A stretch of DNA of 64,000 bases, taken from the NCBI RefSeq assembly GCF_910596095.1, contig NC_056540.1, positions 22,666,001-22,730,000 of the forward strand, given 5' to 3'. Positions within the stretch are counted from its first letter, which is position 1. The number at the start of each line of letters is the position of its first letter. Of this stretch, positions 13,601 through 25,985 are shown in pieces. Position numbers and translations under genes: made by a program. The stretch comes from Thunnus maccoyii (Eukaryota > Chordata > Actinopteri > Scombriformes > Scombridae). The notes below the pieces were generated by a model, which saw only the letters and a program-made list of their open reading frames with translations, had not been told where the DNA came from and searched no databases.

Positions 13601-15887
13601 TTTCCAAACCTCCATTTCCACTGTAGCTTTGTTCTCCACAGAGCACAAGTGATAGTCAGAGAAGTATCAGCTGATCTTTATGCCAACAAATCATAAAGTG
13701 CATAGCTACTGCTGAGAGCACAGAGCAGAGACGATGAGCACCTATTATCTTTGAAGAAACGCACCATTAGACTTTAGCACATGATGTACTGTATCGTTTA
13801 GGAAGGTGTAGGAGGGATAATTAAACTGTGCTAGAAGAGCTACAACTCCCTATCCCCTGTTGTATGGTGCAATTTTTCATAGGGGCAACAGATAGTTAGT
13901 TCCTGTAAAGTTACTCATAACCAGGCAAGAAAAAGGAAGTTAACAATAAGAAGTTAGCAGCTTAGTCTTTGTCTTTCTAAACAAGACTGGCGATCAGATG
14001 TAAGGAACGTTTTTAAAGGACTAAATGAATATACTGTGCAAGAGAAATTTAACAATAAGCGCCAGAGACAAGTGGAGACAGGTGTGAAATACATTAGTAG
14101 CACTGGACCTTTGACAGGAGCTGGTAGTGTCTCACTGCCAAGTCTGTCCAGCAGTGAAATGCAGACTTCGGCAGAGTACCAGAGCGCTGGCAGGGTCAGT
14201 GAGAGAGAAAGAGAGGAAGAGGGACGCAGGGATCAGAGCTTTCAGGACACTTCACACTGACTACTAATCATCCAATTTAGATCCCACATCTTCACTTTCC
14301 CTCACTAAAGTGAATCTCTCAAAGTGTCAGAGGGCTGTCAGAGTTAAGCTGCATGTCTATTAATATTTTCTTCAGAGGGCGGGAACAGTGTCTTATTCAC
14401 TGTAAAAAGGAAAAAAAAAAAAAGTGCCCCACCATTCATCAAAGCATAACGCTAAGATTTTTCGAGGGGTGGGATTGAGATCAAGACTTTTTATTAATAG
14501 ACATTTTGAAAGGTCTATCATTCTGCAGTTTTGAAAAGAGATAGAAAGGAGAGATGGAGGTTAATTTCTTGATTAATTTTAATTATAATTCCTTTTTTTT
14601 TCTCCTAATGAAGATGCCCTCTGATTCCCCCCTTTGTGTCAGAGAAACTTCAAAAACCTTAACTGATTAAAGAAAGTTTATCCGAGGTTAGTGTCTGCCC
14701 CAATTTGTTCCTCTCATGTATAACCATTACTGTCACAGTGGTAAGCATCCATTACTCTGAAAAATACACACACAAAGCGATGTTTGAAAATCCCAGGAGG
14801 TTGATTAACAACACTCATGGTGTTCTGAAGGTATTTTCAAAATCAAAGACTTTTGTAACAATCTGGATGATAACATATTCAGTTTGCCGTCCAATAAAAA
14901 GATTTTTTTGCAACTATATTTCCTAATCCAAACAAAGATGGTGGCTGTAAATGACATACTGTATGTTTCTGCTTAATTGTGAACTAAAGTTTTAAAAATG
15001 TATTATCAGTTGTATTTATCTGTATTGATGTTACTTTCTATTATTTATATTTACATATACATGAAAAAGGTCATATTTTTCTTGTGTTGTACATATGTCA
15101 TGTCCTTGCTTGAGCTTGAGAAACGGGTCAAAAATCTTTATTGTCATGCAGCAGATGGAACATTTTTTCACCTTGATGGTTAGAGGATTTTGGATATACC
15201 GTCAGAACACAGTTAAGTGTTGTTAAATGACCTTCTGGGTTTTTAAAATATTGCCAGGTATTTATATTTTAGAGAAATGGATCATAACTCTGTGACTTGA
15301 AAATAAAGGTGATATATAAGTGGCACAAACTGGAGCTAGTGCACGTTTTACACAATGACTGACAAATCATCTATAGTGTTTACAAAAGCTTTATCCCTGA
15401 AGTCAAAATGTTAATTTTTCAAGGGTGGGCCACGCTTCTTTTTCTCCTGCGGATGTTCTCACTCTGTTGCTCTTTTGTGCTGCTACACCCCAAACGCATT
15501 CGGGAATCAGCCACTGTGTGGAAATGTAAAAAGCTGTGAGCTAATTCTTGTTGACAGCGAGAGGCCAATCTGTTTTCCCTATGCTTGACTCCACAGGAGG
15601 AGGAACTGGTGAGAGAGAGCCGTGGTTTTTACTTCCGGGGTTACGGACTGGGTCACTGCCTGCAGACCAAGGATGGTACAGCTGTAGAAGGGCCCACCGT
15701 CTTCCACCCCCCACCTCCAGTTACCATGTACGACGGCGAGATACTTCACAAGCGTTTTGTGGATCGGGCCAAGCGCATTGACACCATATCCAGAGCTGTC
15801 TTTCCCTTGAGCTTCCTCATATTCAACATCTTCTACTGGGTCACCTATAAAGTGCTGCGACATGAAGACATCCATGCAAATTTGTAA
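1699..15887 (+). CDS. glra4: Glycine receptor alpha-4 subunit, 3' part (5 exons)
   Basis: Glycine-gated chloride channel subunit of the Cys-loop family, acting in the plasma membrane at inhibitory synapses. Exons: 1699-1781, 6988-7125, 7392-7606, 9795-9944, 15597-15887. The first four lengths (83, 138, 215, 150) equal those I recall for vertebrate GLRA genes, and phases join without a break. The first exon holds the 13-residue Cys-loop between two cysteines. The second holds FGY of loop B and the YCTKYYNTG part of loop C. The third holds TM1 and TM2, with the anion-selective PAR motif and GSRASL. The fourth holds TM3. The last holds the intracellular loop and TM4, ending HEDIHANL. The loop segment [12 protein letters not shown] is typical of alpha-4, as is linkage to the GLA/BTK cluster. 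About 291 residues are visible; signal peptide and N-terminal exons are missing. Alpha-2 is the main alternative but less likely. Confidence 0.93.
1782..6987. other. glra4 intron with LINE remnant
   Basis: Intron between the Cys-loop exon and the loop B/C exon, bounded by gtgagt and cacag. Apart from the LINE remnant at about 2545-4140 it holds AT-rich sequence in which I recognise no further gene. Confidence 0.7.
2545..4140 (-). mobile_element. Truncated L2/CR1-like LINE, reverse transcriptase remnant
   Basis: Read on the minus strand, broken frames give a reverse transcriptase in the usual order. Around 4050-3840 is ICPLLKKP followed by [18 protein letters not shown]. Around 3600-3400 is [12 protein letters not shown] and the catalytic YADD. 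Downstream is a thumb-like segment with [15 protein letters not shown]. The typical tail ([13 protein letters not shown], then [10 protein letters not shown]) lies around 2880-2690. The 3' end at about 2560-2600 has an ATT-rich tail, as in L2-type elements. Several frameshifts and stops are present and there is no endonuclease, so it is a dead 5'-truncated copy. Clade assignment is from memory. Confidence 0.85.
7126..9794. other. glra4 introns around the TM1-TM2 exon
   Basis: Two introns (7126-7391 and 7607-9794) flank the TM1/TM2 exon at 7392-7606. The second contains a LINE scrap at about 9092-9360. Otherwise the sequence is AT-rich, and I see no gene or clear regulatory site. Confidence 0.6.
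9092..9360 (-). mobile_element. LINE C-terminal fragment
   Basis: The minus strand encodes [15 protein letters not shown], then [14 protein letters not shown] and [10 protein letters not shown]. This is the conserved post-polymerase region of fish LINEs (compare LDYGDVIY and THHC in related copies, from memory). Only about 85 codons remain, with no catalytic motif. It is an isolated, inactive scrap inside a glra4 intron. Confidence 0.75.
11187..11222. repeat. Poly-C run plus (AC)n microsatellite
   Basis: About 20 consecutive C residues are followed directly by an AC dinucleotide run. Simple low-complexity DNA inside a glra4 intron; length is likely to vary or be misassembled. Confidence 0.9.
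13145..13558. mobile_element. Foldback MITE-like repeat, copy 1
   Basis: The left arm has TTTTGGAAAATACACTTATT, then a segment with AGCTGCAGCTAGCAGCC and TAGCTTAGCT. The right part carries the same motifs in reverse complement (AGCCAGGCTAGC, GCTAAGCTAAGCTAA, AAATAAGTGTATTTTC). This long inverted-repeat organisation is shared with the copies at about 17679 (full), 42405 and 48505 (partial). I recognise the family as very common in percomorph genomes. It is non-autonomous, with no coding capacity. Confidence 0.8.
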
Positions 15888-16600
15888 AATGCTCTCTGCC
15901 GACTCCAGTTGCTGTATTTTATTTTATTTTATTTTTTTCTCAGAACCAAAACTGCCTGTCAGATCTACATTACCATGAGGAAATGTGTCAAGAGGCATAT
16001 CTGCTTCTTAAAAACCATTGCTAAAACTTTGTGCTCAGGTGCGTCTTCAGGATCTCAGACAAGGAGTGATTAAGCCAAAAGACAAGGTTAAGCTGCGTGG
16101 ATTCAGGGTGGTGTTGTTGCTGTTTTTCGATTGCTCTCTGGTATTTGTCTTGGTTTGATTCGTTCGGATTACAACAGAGACAATACACTGCTGGTACTTG
16201 TGGGTTAATGACGTTTTGTTGCAATGATGGCTAAAAGCAAGAGTTTTAACATTATGGAAGAGAGAAGTCGATGTTGATCCTGGCTGGATGAGACATACTG
16301 ACTTGAATTTTGACACTATTTAACATCTTTGAATGAATGTTTTTGAAAATTCAAAAGATAATGGATTTTTTTACACCTTTAGATTATCAAATAGGTACAA
16401 ATGGGTGTGTGGGGGGGCGGCGGGTGGGTGAGGAAACAGTCTTTGATATTTATGAATATTCAATAAGTGGTGATAATTGAATTTAGCTACTTGAAATGAG
16501 AGATTATATATAACAGTGTATAAAATGTATATAAACAAAGCTGTTCATTAAACTGCACAAAGCACAAATATGTATTTCCTTTTGTCTAAATTTAAATAAA
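15888..16600 (+). other. glra4 3' untranslated region
   Basis: Follows the glra4 stop codon. It is AT-rich and contains a short ATTTT repeat just after the stop. The first good poly(A) signal on this strand is the AATAAA at 16595-16600, so the UTR probably ends shortly after it. The exact end is inferred, not seen. Confidence 0.6.
16595..16600 (+). terminator. Candidate glra4 poly(A) signal
   Basis: Canonical AATAAA about 710 bases after the glra4 stop codon on the coding strand. It is the best placed signal before intergenic DNA. Transcript evidence would decide. Confidence 0.5.
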
Positions 16601-17678
16601 TTGTTATTCTGCCAGGAAAACACAAATGATTTTGCTTCTCTTTAATCTGAGATTTGGTTTGAAAAAGGATACGAAGTCTCACACAGCCACAGATTAACTG
16701 TATCACACACACACAATTACTTTTCTGTTGCTTTCTTTCGTTCTTTAATAGACTCCATCAGCTCCAAATCCCAGAAGGAAAAGGACGAAACCTTAAAATG
16801 AAGGTGCAAATCGAATTTTACAATAATGCAATTTGTAAATGCTGCAGATGCAAAATAAGTACTCAGCTCACATCAGTGGTTCTAACTCTTTGTAAGGCTT
16901 TTTTTTTTTTATCATGGCTGTAATTGTTCGCTGTGAAACCATATACGTGCATAATCAATCTGGGAAGAATTGTGCACAAACTTGTAGAGAAAATTGCGTA
17001 AGAGCTGCCATTTCTTTCCCAGTCCCAGGAGTGGCTTTGAAGGTGTGGAAAAGCAGGGATGCAGTGGTGGGGGAGCTTCGCCAGCAAGGGAGGATGAATG
17101 AGTTTTTTAATGGGAAATCAGAGGGTTGTTATCAACTAATGAGTTTGAAAAGGGCTTGGTGTTCCACTGCTAATGACAATGAATTCAGAGAGGCGGCTGG
17201 AGCCTACTGTTCTTTTGTCGGCAATCCTAATCAACTGCTCTGTATTCTGTAGTTCCCCAGGTAATGAAAATTGTGTGTGTGTTTTCACACATGCCTTTGT
17301 TTCTACTCTATCATCTTGTTTTTATATTGATATAGATTTTTAAACCATATCCATTGTTCCATATTATCTTTTTTTTGGGCGACGAATCAGCCTGCTGTAC
17401 TGGAGGAAAACTTTTAAATAAAAGGCTTCTGTTGCAGAATTTTAAAGGTTGACAGCATTTATATGTTTGGAGCATAAATACAGAAAAACAAAAGGATCCA
17501 GCTAATTGCCTCAGATAGCAAGTCAGAGTGGCTTGATAAATTCACTGAAGTCCTTCATACTTGCTTCTGATGGTTTAAGTAGATTTCTAAAACAGAATGT
17601 GAGGGCATGCAAATGTCAAAAATATTTGCTGTTGCATGTCAATAGCACTGCTCTCCCAGATCATTGAAGCCCCGACTC
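16601..17678. other. Intergenic, no gene seen
   Basis: Sequence between the likely glra4 3' end and the next foldback repeat. It contains short AT-rich runs and an unrecognised 112-codon open frame at 16914-17252 without splice or homology support. Nothing I would annotate. Confidence 0.5.
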
Positions 17679-18152
17679 TTAAAGCAACAGTTCGACATTT
17701 TGGGGAGCATACTTATTTGCTTTCTTGCTGTGAGTTGAATGAGAAGGTCGATACTATTCTCATAACTGGCTCTTTCTGAAAAAGATTTTTTTAAAAAACA
17801 ACTCACCTACCAGTTATTTTAAAGCTCACTAATCAGACGTTGTATCTTGTCTGTTTAATCTGTACAAAAACTGAAGTATGAAAACGGCACATTGTGTTGG
17901 GCTATGCCAGAATATATCTTGCCCAGGCACATTATTTTCTTGAAGTCTTGTCGACACATTGACTTTTGTTACCTTCGGACAGAGCCAGGCTAGCTGTCCC
18001 CCCCACCTTTACAGTCTTTATGCTAAGCCATACATAACCAGCTGCTAGCTTTAGCCATATAATGAACAGAGAGACATGAGAACAGTAATGATCTTCCAAT
18101 CTAACTTTTAGCAAAAAAGCAAATAAACTATTTTCCAAATTTGAAATCCTTG
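17679..18152. mobile_element. Foldback MITE-like repeat, copy 2
   Basis: Same family as the repeat at 13145-13558. It begins AAAGCAACAGTTCGACATTTT and GCTTATTTGCTTTCTTGC-like sequence. It has a central hairpin region (CTTGCCCAGGCAC) and then the reverse complement of the first half, including CCAGGCTAGCTG and TTTATGCTAAGCC. It ends near AAATAAACTATTTTCC. The two halves are diverged, indicating an old insertion. Confidence 0.8.
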
Positions 18153-20767
18153 GGTTAGTGGCATTGTCAAAAAGCTCAATTCCTGTGTGAACACCATACA
18201 TACCCAAAACCTGTGTAAAATAATGTAGTATGGAAATGGGACACAGCTACAGCTTTTTAAAGCTCCTCCAGTGCTCCATATTGTCTTTTTCTGGGCCTCT
18301 GTTGCAGATCTTTATAAAAAGGTTGATGGTATTTACATCTGTGGAGCATGATTATAGACACACAAGTAATAGCTGGTTTCCCAAGTAAGGACAGCTTGAC
18401 ATATATTCACTGAAGCCCTTCATATTGCCGCTGACAGCTTAAGAAGATTTCTGAAAGAGAATCTCAAGGCATGACAGTGTCAAAATGATTGGCTACTGCG
18501 TGTCACTGACACTGCTTTCACCATCGTGAAAGTCCAGACCCTGAAAAACAAACAATAATGTAGCTAATTCGCAGAATATTAAATAAAATATTGAGTTGGT
18601 GACATGTTATATTCTGAATGCTCATCAAAAAGCCACTGACAAAAAAGCAATGAAGTTGACTTTAAATTTTAAGCTCTTAACACAAAGACTCTACAAATAT
18701 AAAAAATGTCCCAGGCCAAGGCAAAGCAGAAAAATAGTATTATTAGTAATACCATCACCTTAACAACTACTACCTTAACCTTTCCCCTGTAAGTCAGTGA
18801 TGGTGTTGTTTCAATCACGATAACAATAACGGCACATTTGTGATAAAATAAGAGGCTTTTCTAAATCTACAAACCCTGACTGATGCACACAAAACAGGCC
18901 CATGATTTCTGGCATGTTATGGTCCACTGCCTTTTCAAGAAAACAACATGTTCCTTCAGAATGTATCTGTATGTTACTTCAAGGACATCGGATGACTGAT
19001 GGATTCCAATAACGCAGGCTCTTGGCTCGGTCAACTGGATTCACGTGCTTACTTTCATTACGCACAAAATCCCAAGAGTGTGATGGCTTTAACAAACCAA
19101 CCAAAAAGAAAACCACAGCTATCACACTGATCTATAAAGTAATCCTCCAGTGGAAGGATGGACCCAAATGAGAACATTAAATATTCATTGTTCCAACAGG
19201 CTTTAAACGCCTGACGCTGTTCAGTGTGAAGCTGCTTATTTGAAGACATCCTCTAAGGAATGTTTTATGCTGATGAATGACACATACTTTAAGTAATTTG
19301 ATTAGGTATAAATGAACATACAATGAGCAGGAGAGGAAGGAATCCGCATTTTGATGTAGCTGTTGGTCATCATGTCCAAAGCATGCCCTTGCTGTCTCCC
19401 TCGGGGGTAATCAACATGCTTTCCCCCTACTGATTTCAGCTGAATGTCAGTGGTGCCACAGCTAAAACTGATGTGTGAGCTTTGGGAGAGCAGCCTAAGA
19501 CCTGCAATCAATACTGTTGTCCCTTAGAGCACCAGCTTCTTACCCTTTCATGCACATAAAAACAAAAACACATACGTAGACACAAAAAATAATGCAGCAT
19601 TTTCCAACTTAGTTTTACAAGAGCAATCAGTGTTAAATTGCTAGAGCTGTTATCTGTCAGTGGTTTGCTCTTCTCCTCTTTTGCTTTTCAAGATTTGTTT
19701 TACAAATTTTGTCCAGCAGGTCACAATCTTACAGCCACTGTACTGGAAACAACATCTCTTTGAACAACAAATTAACATTTAGGGCATTTAATGACTATGC
19801 AGAGCCCTTAACAATTGGTATAACAGTAAAATTAACAGAATTGTGGTGGTCCAAAATTTAAATCTGTAGTAGCAAACCCTAGAAATATTCCTACATCTCT
19901 AGGAAACAATGTAGCCAAGTAGAAGACTGCTGGATGAAGAAATAGCAGCCGAGGGGAAAATATCAGCTTCTTTTGACAGTGATATATTAATGAGACAACG
20001 CTACACGTGTCACCTTTAAATATATGAGTCTAAACAGAGGAAAACTGTGTGCTCCACATAGCATTATGGATGCAAACCTTGTGAATGTCACCCAGTGGAA
20101 AGAGATATCCTTACACTGTAAATACACCTTTCTCTACATGGCCACTTGAGACTCCACCACTGAGTGGGTGGTGCAAAGGTTTAATGAAAATATCCTGTTT
20201 ATCCAGTCTTAAATGATCTAAATCCATCATGCTGGGAAACATGTAATAGTCTCCTACAGTGGTTTCACTTCCAGTAGGATTTACAGTATACTCAGTATAC
20301 CAAACCTCCCAACACTAATGCTGTTAGGAGGTTTGGATTGATACTATGTTGGTGTTATCTGAAACTAAATATGCTGGTCAGCACGTTTCATGTCTGCATG
20401 TACTTAACTCCCTCTCTGCTTCTTTAAAAGCAAGAATTCCTACTAATTCCTACAGTAATTATATGTGGCGATAACCACCTGGGAGACTCCTTGCAAATCC
20501 TGGTAAGTAGCCAGCTAGCAAAAGTTGATGAAATATTGATCCTGTCTTTGTGTATACACAACTTTATAGGGTGTAATTTACTGAATACTGTCACAGCCAT
20601 GCTGTAGTATATTAGCTAGTTAACTACTTTCTGCAAGGGGCAAGTCCTGATATTAGAATTATTGTGACTTTGTCTATTTATTCCAACCACCAAACTGCTT
20701 GGCTAACTCCATATAATAAGTCTGATTCAGATATATTTGAATTTGAAATTTTGCATCATTTTACATT
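18153..20767. other. Intergenic, no gene seen
   Basis: AT-rich DNA with short open frames only. There is a short imperfect inverted repeat at 20300-20336. At about 20440-20502 a block ends in a good splice donor (CCTG followed by GTAAGT). It may be a non-coding first exon of the decayed transposase-like gene downstream, because a polypyrimidine tract and AG acceptor precede its first ATG near 20995. Confidence 0.45.
20300..20336. repeat. Imperfect 14-bp inverted repeat
   Basis: CCAAACCTCCCAAC at 20300-20313 and its near-complement GTTAGGAGGTTTGG at 20323-20336 (13 of 14 pairs) enclose a 9-base loop. Function unknown. It could be part of the flank of the adjacent transposon-like unit. Confidence 0.7.
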
Positions 20768-20791
20768 TTTTTAGGGTAGATTTTCCATTAC

Positions 20792-20823
20792 TATCTACTC
20801 CCAACTGTAGTTGGGAGTAGATA
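20792..20823. repeat. 32-bp near-perfect palindrome
   Basis: Arms TATCTACTCCCAACT and AGTTGGGAGTAGATA are exact complements around a 2-base centre. The arm motif recurs at the right flank of the transposon-like unit as TATCTACTC. As DNA it could extrude a cruciform; as RNA it would form a tight hairpin, but the stem is too short for a microRNA precursor. Confidence 0.9.
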
Positions 20824-20984
20824 TAATTATTGACATCAATTAGTAAATAACATTGGGTGTCATTTTTATAGATCTGTATGATGAAACATATTAGTCCAAA
20901 AAGTATTTATGTGAATGGAAGTAGCATTAAACCAGTCTGTTAGCTCCATATGGTAACACTATTTAACATACCTTGTTTTTTTTT

Positions 20985-23900
20985 TTTTTTTAGGTAGCAG
21001 CTTATGGGATGGCAATGTAAGCTCTGCACATTTGTGGCTTCATCAAAAGGGGCACTTCTCAAGCATTATCGAGTGAAGTATGATACCTTTGGTTGTGGAT
21101 ATTAAGTACCCTGTCTTCATTTAAACTGTCTTCGCTCCTTTAAGACACTTAGTATAGATCCCACAATTCACAGGAAACTGAAGTGTGAACATACAATCTG
21201 TCACATGTAAAATTTGTTGCTCATCTTAATACAAAAGCCTATTTTCAACATCTAAATTTCCACTTGAAAATGCATAAAACCATTGAATGTGCTTTTGATG
21301 GATGTGATTTCAAGACAAACATATTTGGGACTTATGCGACACACGGACGTAGAAAACACAAATCCTACTCATGGAAAGATTTTAAGACTGATATGATGGC
21401 AAAACATCCAGTTTTTACTGTGAATGACATCTATGTCCACATGTTCATGTGGACGTAGATACTACCTTAGAGTTGGGTTGTGAGATAGTGAAAAATGTTG
21501 GTTCCCTCTTGTTAAAATTGGAAAGCATCTATAATGTCTCTGGCAAATGCATTGATGACTTGGTGGAACAGCTTCAGTTTATCTGCACATCATCGACTTA
21601 GTCATTTCAAGTTAGTGAGTGATATTTTTACAAAGAATAACTGTGCTGTTGATGAAGCTATTGTCAGCGAATTGGTAGACAAACTGTGTCATTTTAATCC
21701 TCTTAGTGCTGCCTTTGATCCTGACAGTCCCCTTTTTTCAAAATATAAGAGGGGGAAAATATTTTAAGGAAAACTTCAGTGTAATTGAGCCACTTGAATA
21801 TATTTTAGATCCAGAGGAGAATTGCAGCTTTCAGTATGTGCCTGTTCTTCAATCCTTAGAGCAATTGTTGAATAATGAAGATATTGTAAACAATGTATTG
21901 ACTAAACATTCAAACATTTCACAATTGGCATCCTTCCATGATGGTAAATATTTCAAGCTAAATTAATTTCATGCTAATAAAGAGTTCAGTATTACACTTA
22001 TAATCTACATAGACGATTTTGAAATCTGCAATCCTCTTGGAAATTCATGAAAAACAAAAAACACAAAGTCACAGCAGTGTACTGGGCACTGGGTACTTGG
22101 CAATGTACCATTTGAACTGAGATCGCAGCTAACATCATTTTATTTGGCTCTCCTTTGTAAAGCAAATGATGTAAAAAAAAAAAAAAAATTGGCTATGAAA
22201 GTGGTCTGGAGCCTCTTTTGAAGAACACTGGAGAATAAATAATATCAGAGGTCCTGTTTTTTGTGCTTTTCCAATCTTGGATCTCAATCTTTGAGTGGAC
22301 TTGCAGAAAGCTGTTCTGTACATTATATCTATAGGTTTTATATCAGGGGCCATTCTGACTATCAGCAAAAGGAAATGCGTTCAGGAGCTTTTCCATCAAG
22401 AACAAAAGAGAACTATGATTTACATGTTCAGTCTGTAAAGGGCCATCCTGCTCTGGTACACCATTGTGTTACTGTGTTATTTCCATTTTGTAACTGGCTA
22501 CCCACCAGATGTTCTACACAATCTTTTTGAAGGCATAATTCTGTTGGAATTGGCACTATGTCTTAATGTGTTCCTCTGCAAGCAGTATTTCACCTTGACA
22601 GAATTTAACAAGTCCATAACTCAATTTCCATACAGATGGACTGATAAAACTGATCACCCCCAACCTATCCAAACAAATTTTGTCTCTTGCAAAAGTATTG
22701 GTGGGAACGCACATTAAAATTGGACATAATTAAGATTATTATCATTCATTATTGGTGCAAAGATACCACTGAATTATCCAGCATGGCAAATTCTCATGAA
22801 TTTAAAAGATATTACTGAGCTTGTAGTATTCCCTATTCATACCGAGGATAGTATTTGCTACCTAGACACTGATATCAGAACATCACCACAGGCTGTTGGA
22901 AGTTTTCCCAGAGCACAAATGAACTCCAAAGCACCATTTTTTGGAGCATTATCCTGATATGATAAGAGGGTTTGGTCCTTTAGTTAGCCTCTGGACTATG
23001 TGCTTTGAGGCAAAAATATAGTTTATTTAAGCAAGTTGTTAGATACACAAACAGCCTCAGAAATGTATTGATGTCACTTGCCTCAAAGCATGAAATGATG
23101 ATGGCATACTATTCACATGCAAATGCTTTAAAGCCTGCAATATGTGTCACTAAAATATCATCTCTTCCATTAGAACTACTTGATATGGAAATAGAGCAGT
23201 CTTTCAAGGACATTTATCCAACAGAAACCTCTGATGTTGACCAATATAATGATAACAACATGGAACTAAATATGCTGCTGGGATGGTTTTGCCTTATGGG
23301 TCAGCTGGTGGTCTACCTGATTTTGTTGATTTCACAGACTGTTATTGTAGACAGCAATCTCAGTTTCACTGTGAAATTACTTAACAGCTGGTATAATGAA
23401 CATTTTAGGGCATTTATTTTGGACCTCTCTGGGAAAATGACCCTGCTACAGCATAGTGAACTTGGTGACACATATCCCTTGATAGCATATTTTGTGAGAC
23501 AACACATGGTGACATTGAAACGTCACATTGTTTGCCAGTGTTAGGTGAGAAAACTCTTAAATGTCCAACACCTGCCTTCATTCAGGTTATTGATTTTTCT
23601 ATTTTTGTCCAGATGGATTTGGTTGCCTTGAAAGTTATTATAGAGCACTGGAGTAAGAGGCTTACACTGTCCGCAGGAATACCCAGCACTGTGGAGCAGT
23701 TACATGAGACTATGAAGGAGACATTTGGACTCATTGAGGATTTTACCCTGCATTACTTGGATGAGGACTTTGGCGATTACTTCACACTCCATTCTACCAA
23801 CCAGATTATATACAAGGGGACAATCAAAGTTGTGATCATTCCATCAATAGTGCTTACATGGACTACTCAGACTGAAAACCAGATTGATGTAGGCAATGTG

Positions 23901-25985
23901 AATGACAGTTCAAGCTCTGCTACTGATACAAGGGCAGATTACCAGACAGATGGTCCATCGATGTGTTCACAAGACATTGTTATACTCTCACCTCATGGAA
24001 ACCCTCATAGGACATTAAGGCCAAATTAAATTATCATGCCATTTTTCTCTGTGACAACACAGGCAGTACTGAGGAAGGCGAGTGAAGAATTTGTCAAAGA
24101 TGGTACCGTGCTGAACAATACTCAGGTCAAGTCTGAAATCATGGAAAAATTAGCAGACTACATGTACAGCTTCAAATCAGTGAGGTGGCAGAGGCTTTAG
24201 TCAAAAAGCACCCGTGTCTGACAGAACCAGGCAGTCGTAATGGCTGGATTGGACGGATGTATAGTTTTAAGCAAAAGATGATGATTATAGGTCAAAGTTC
24301 TGATGTCTTGGATTTCCTGTGGTTACCTGAAACTCTCTTAAGGACAAACACCCTGAGGACAGGGCACCTGCAAAGAATATAAAGAAAGCACTGAAAGGGG
24401 AAGTGGTGTTTCTCCCACGCTATCCCATAGGAGACAGTAAGGAAGAAAGACAGCACAGCCATCAAGGTCTTAATATGCAGAACCTTTGCACATAGAAGAC
24501 ATGTACTAATCAGCCTACAGATGAGCATCAAAGACATCAAGGACAGATGGCGTGCCTCGTTTGATGTCTCGCAAGTGAGTAAATGAAGTACATTTTTGTA
24601 GCAGAGTGGTCAACAGAGACATTACAGACAGAAAACCTGCATGTGTCACAGTCTTACATCCTATTCAACTCTATATGGACTTCAGTTTTTGCAGGAAATG
24701 ACAATAGAATGAGTCACAAGTTCTTTTTTCTCATTTCTCCTCATCTCTCTCTCTCTCTCTTTCAGGTCAGCACAGAGTTTCAGAGGATCACCACACTGAA
24801 TCTTGAGCCAAAAGTCACATCAATGTTCATTCCTCTAAACTTCTGTCCCTGTTCCAAGTGAAGAAGGATGCTGCAAGAGAGCGACATCGGGTACAAATGA
24901 GAATTGAACTGCAGGTATTAAAATTTTATTCCCCGCCTATTCAGTTACTTAACTGCCCTAATTATAATTCCACCTGTCTCATTCACATTTCTCTCCTTTG
25001 TGTAAGTTAATCACCATCACTAATTACTTTAGGTATTTATTTATCCTAATCAGACAACTCCTCTTTATCCCCTCTGACTACCTCCCGTTCATTCCTTGCT
25101 TACTTGCAGACATCTCATACTATTCCTCCTCCTATCCTCCTGCCTTCCTTAACAATTCTTGCCTTTTCTTCCTTAGTTTTCTATCTTTCAATCTGTCACA
25201 TCCTCTAGAAACCCAACCACCGCATCCATTTATATCCATCCATCTGCATTAGCTTCCTCCAGTTTTTTGCACCATATGTGTTTTGATTTACTCTTGCATC
25301 TACTTTGCATCCCTCCACAAATATCAGGATTATATACTGCCAATATTTCATTTCTCTAATGTTAATTCAATTAAAACAGTGTTGACATTTAACTTGGTAC
25401 AGTAAAGCAAAACTCTGCTTGAATGTGCAGAGTGTACATTTTATTAGTTGTTGAAAGACTTTCTGTTCTGCAGAGTGAAATCCCCATTCAGCGAACACGA
25501 GAGGTTGTTTGGGAGAAGATGCAAGTTTCTTGGTCCAGGGCTTTGAGGATAGTACAATAAATAGTTTTCAGGATTTTTAACAGTGTTAGTTGTGAAGTTT
25601 TAACTAATGTAATCACAGATGACTGTGAGACAAGATCACGAACATGCAAAGGAAAAGCGTAGCGAGTGAGCAGTGAGGGATTGTTCTTTGTGTGACGATG
25701 TCCCTGTCTTGTAACATGCAGGCTGAAAGTGAGCTCCAGTGTCTGCAGGATTCTGCTGATGTACCCGTCAGTGTACACGAGGAGTTGGCAGAGGAGGTGA
25801 TGAAGATTTACCTGTTGCAGATTCAAAATGGGTCAGTCGATGAACCTGCTGATGTAGAGATTGTGATTGTGGGCTTGGGGACCTTAGCAGAGCCTGCAAG
25901 AATCTCAAATATGGTTTTGAGGTATTCCAAAAAGTACTGCTGGAGCTGGAAACCTTTCAACCAAGGTTCAGAGACTTAAAGTTAC
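20985..25985 (+). pseudogene. Decayed transposase-like gene (C2H2 / core / SAMD3-like tail)
   Basis: A broken copy of a family I know only as a multi-copy, mostly uncharacterised fish protein. Near 21014 a start codon opens MGWQCKLC with a C2H2-like finger (C-x2-C then H), soon stopped. At 21264-21390 a second finger (CAFDGCDFKTN) appears. From about 21500 come YIDDFEICNPLG and LALLCKAND. At 22500-22720 are TGYPPDVLHNLFEG, YFTLTEFN and SIGGNAH. At 23005-23550 the core resumes with KQVVRYTNSLRNVLMSLASKH and ends MVTLKRHIV. At 23590-23850 a PB1-like segment follows, and at 24185-24260 KHPCLTEPGSRNGW. A GT...AG intron lies at about 24575-24765, so this is not a retrocopy. The C-terminal part (25735-25985) needs a frameshift at about 25915. 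Many stops and frameshifts make it non-functional as a protein. Confidence 0.75.

Larger units (their letters stand above)
9945..15596. other. Last glra4 intron
   Basis: Long intron before the final glra4 exon, bounded by gtgagt and ccacag. It contains a CA repeat at about 10072-10094, a C-run with a CA repeat at 11187-11222, and a foldback repeat at about 13145-13558. The remaining open frames (the longest 119 codons at 11727-12086) match nothing I recognise. Confidence 0.6.

Noticed and set aside
20985..25985. A functional host gene in the transposase-like region
   Set aside because: Multiple stops and frameshifts interrupt every conserved block.
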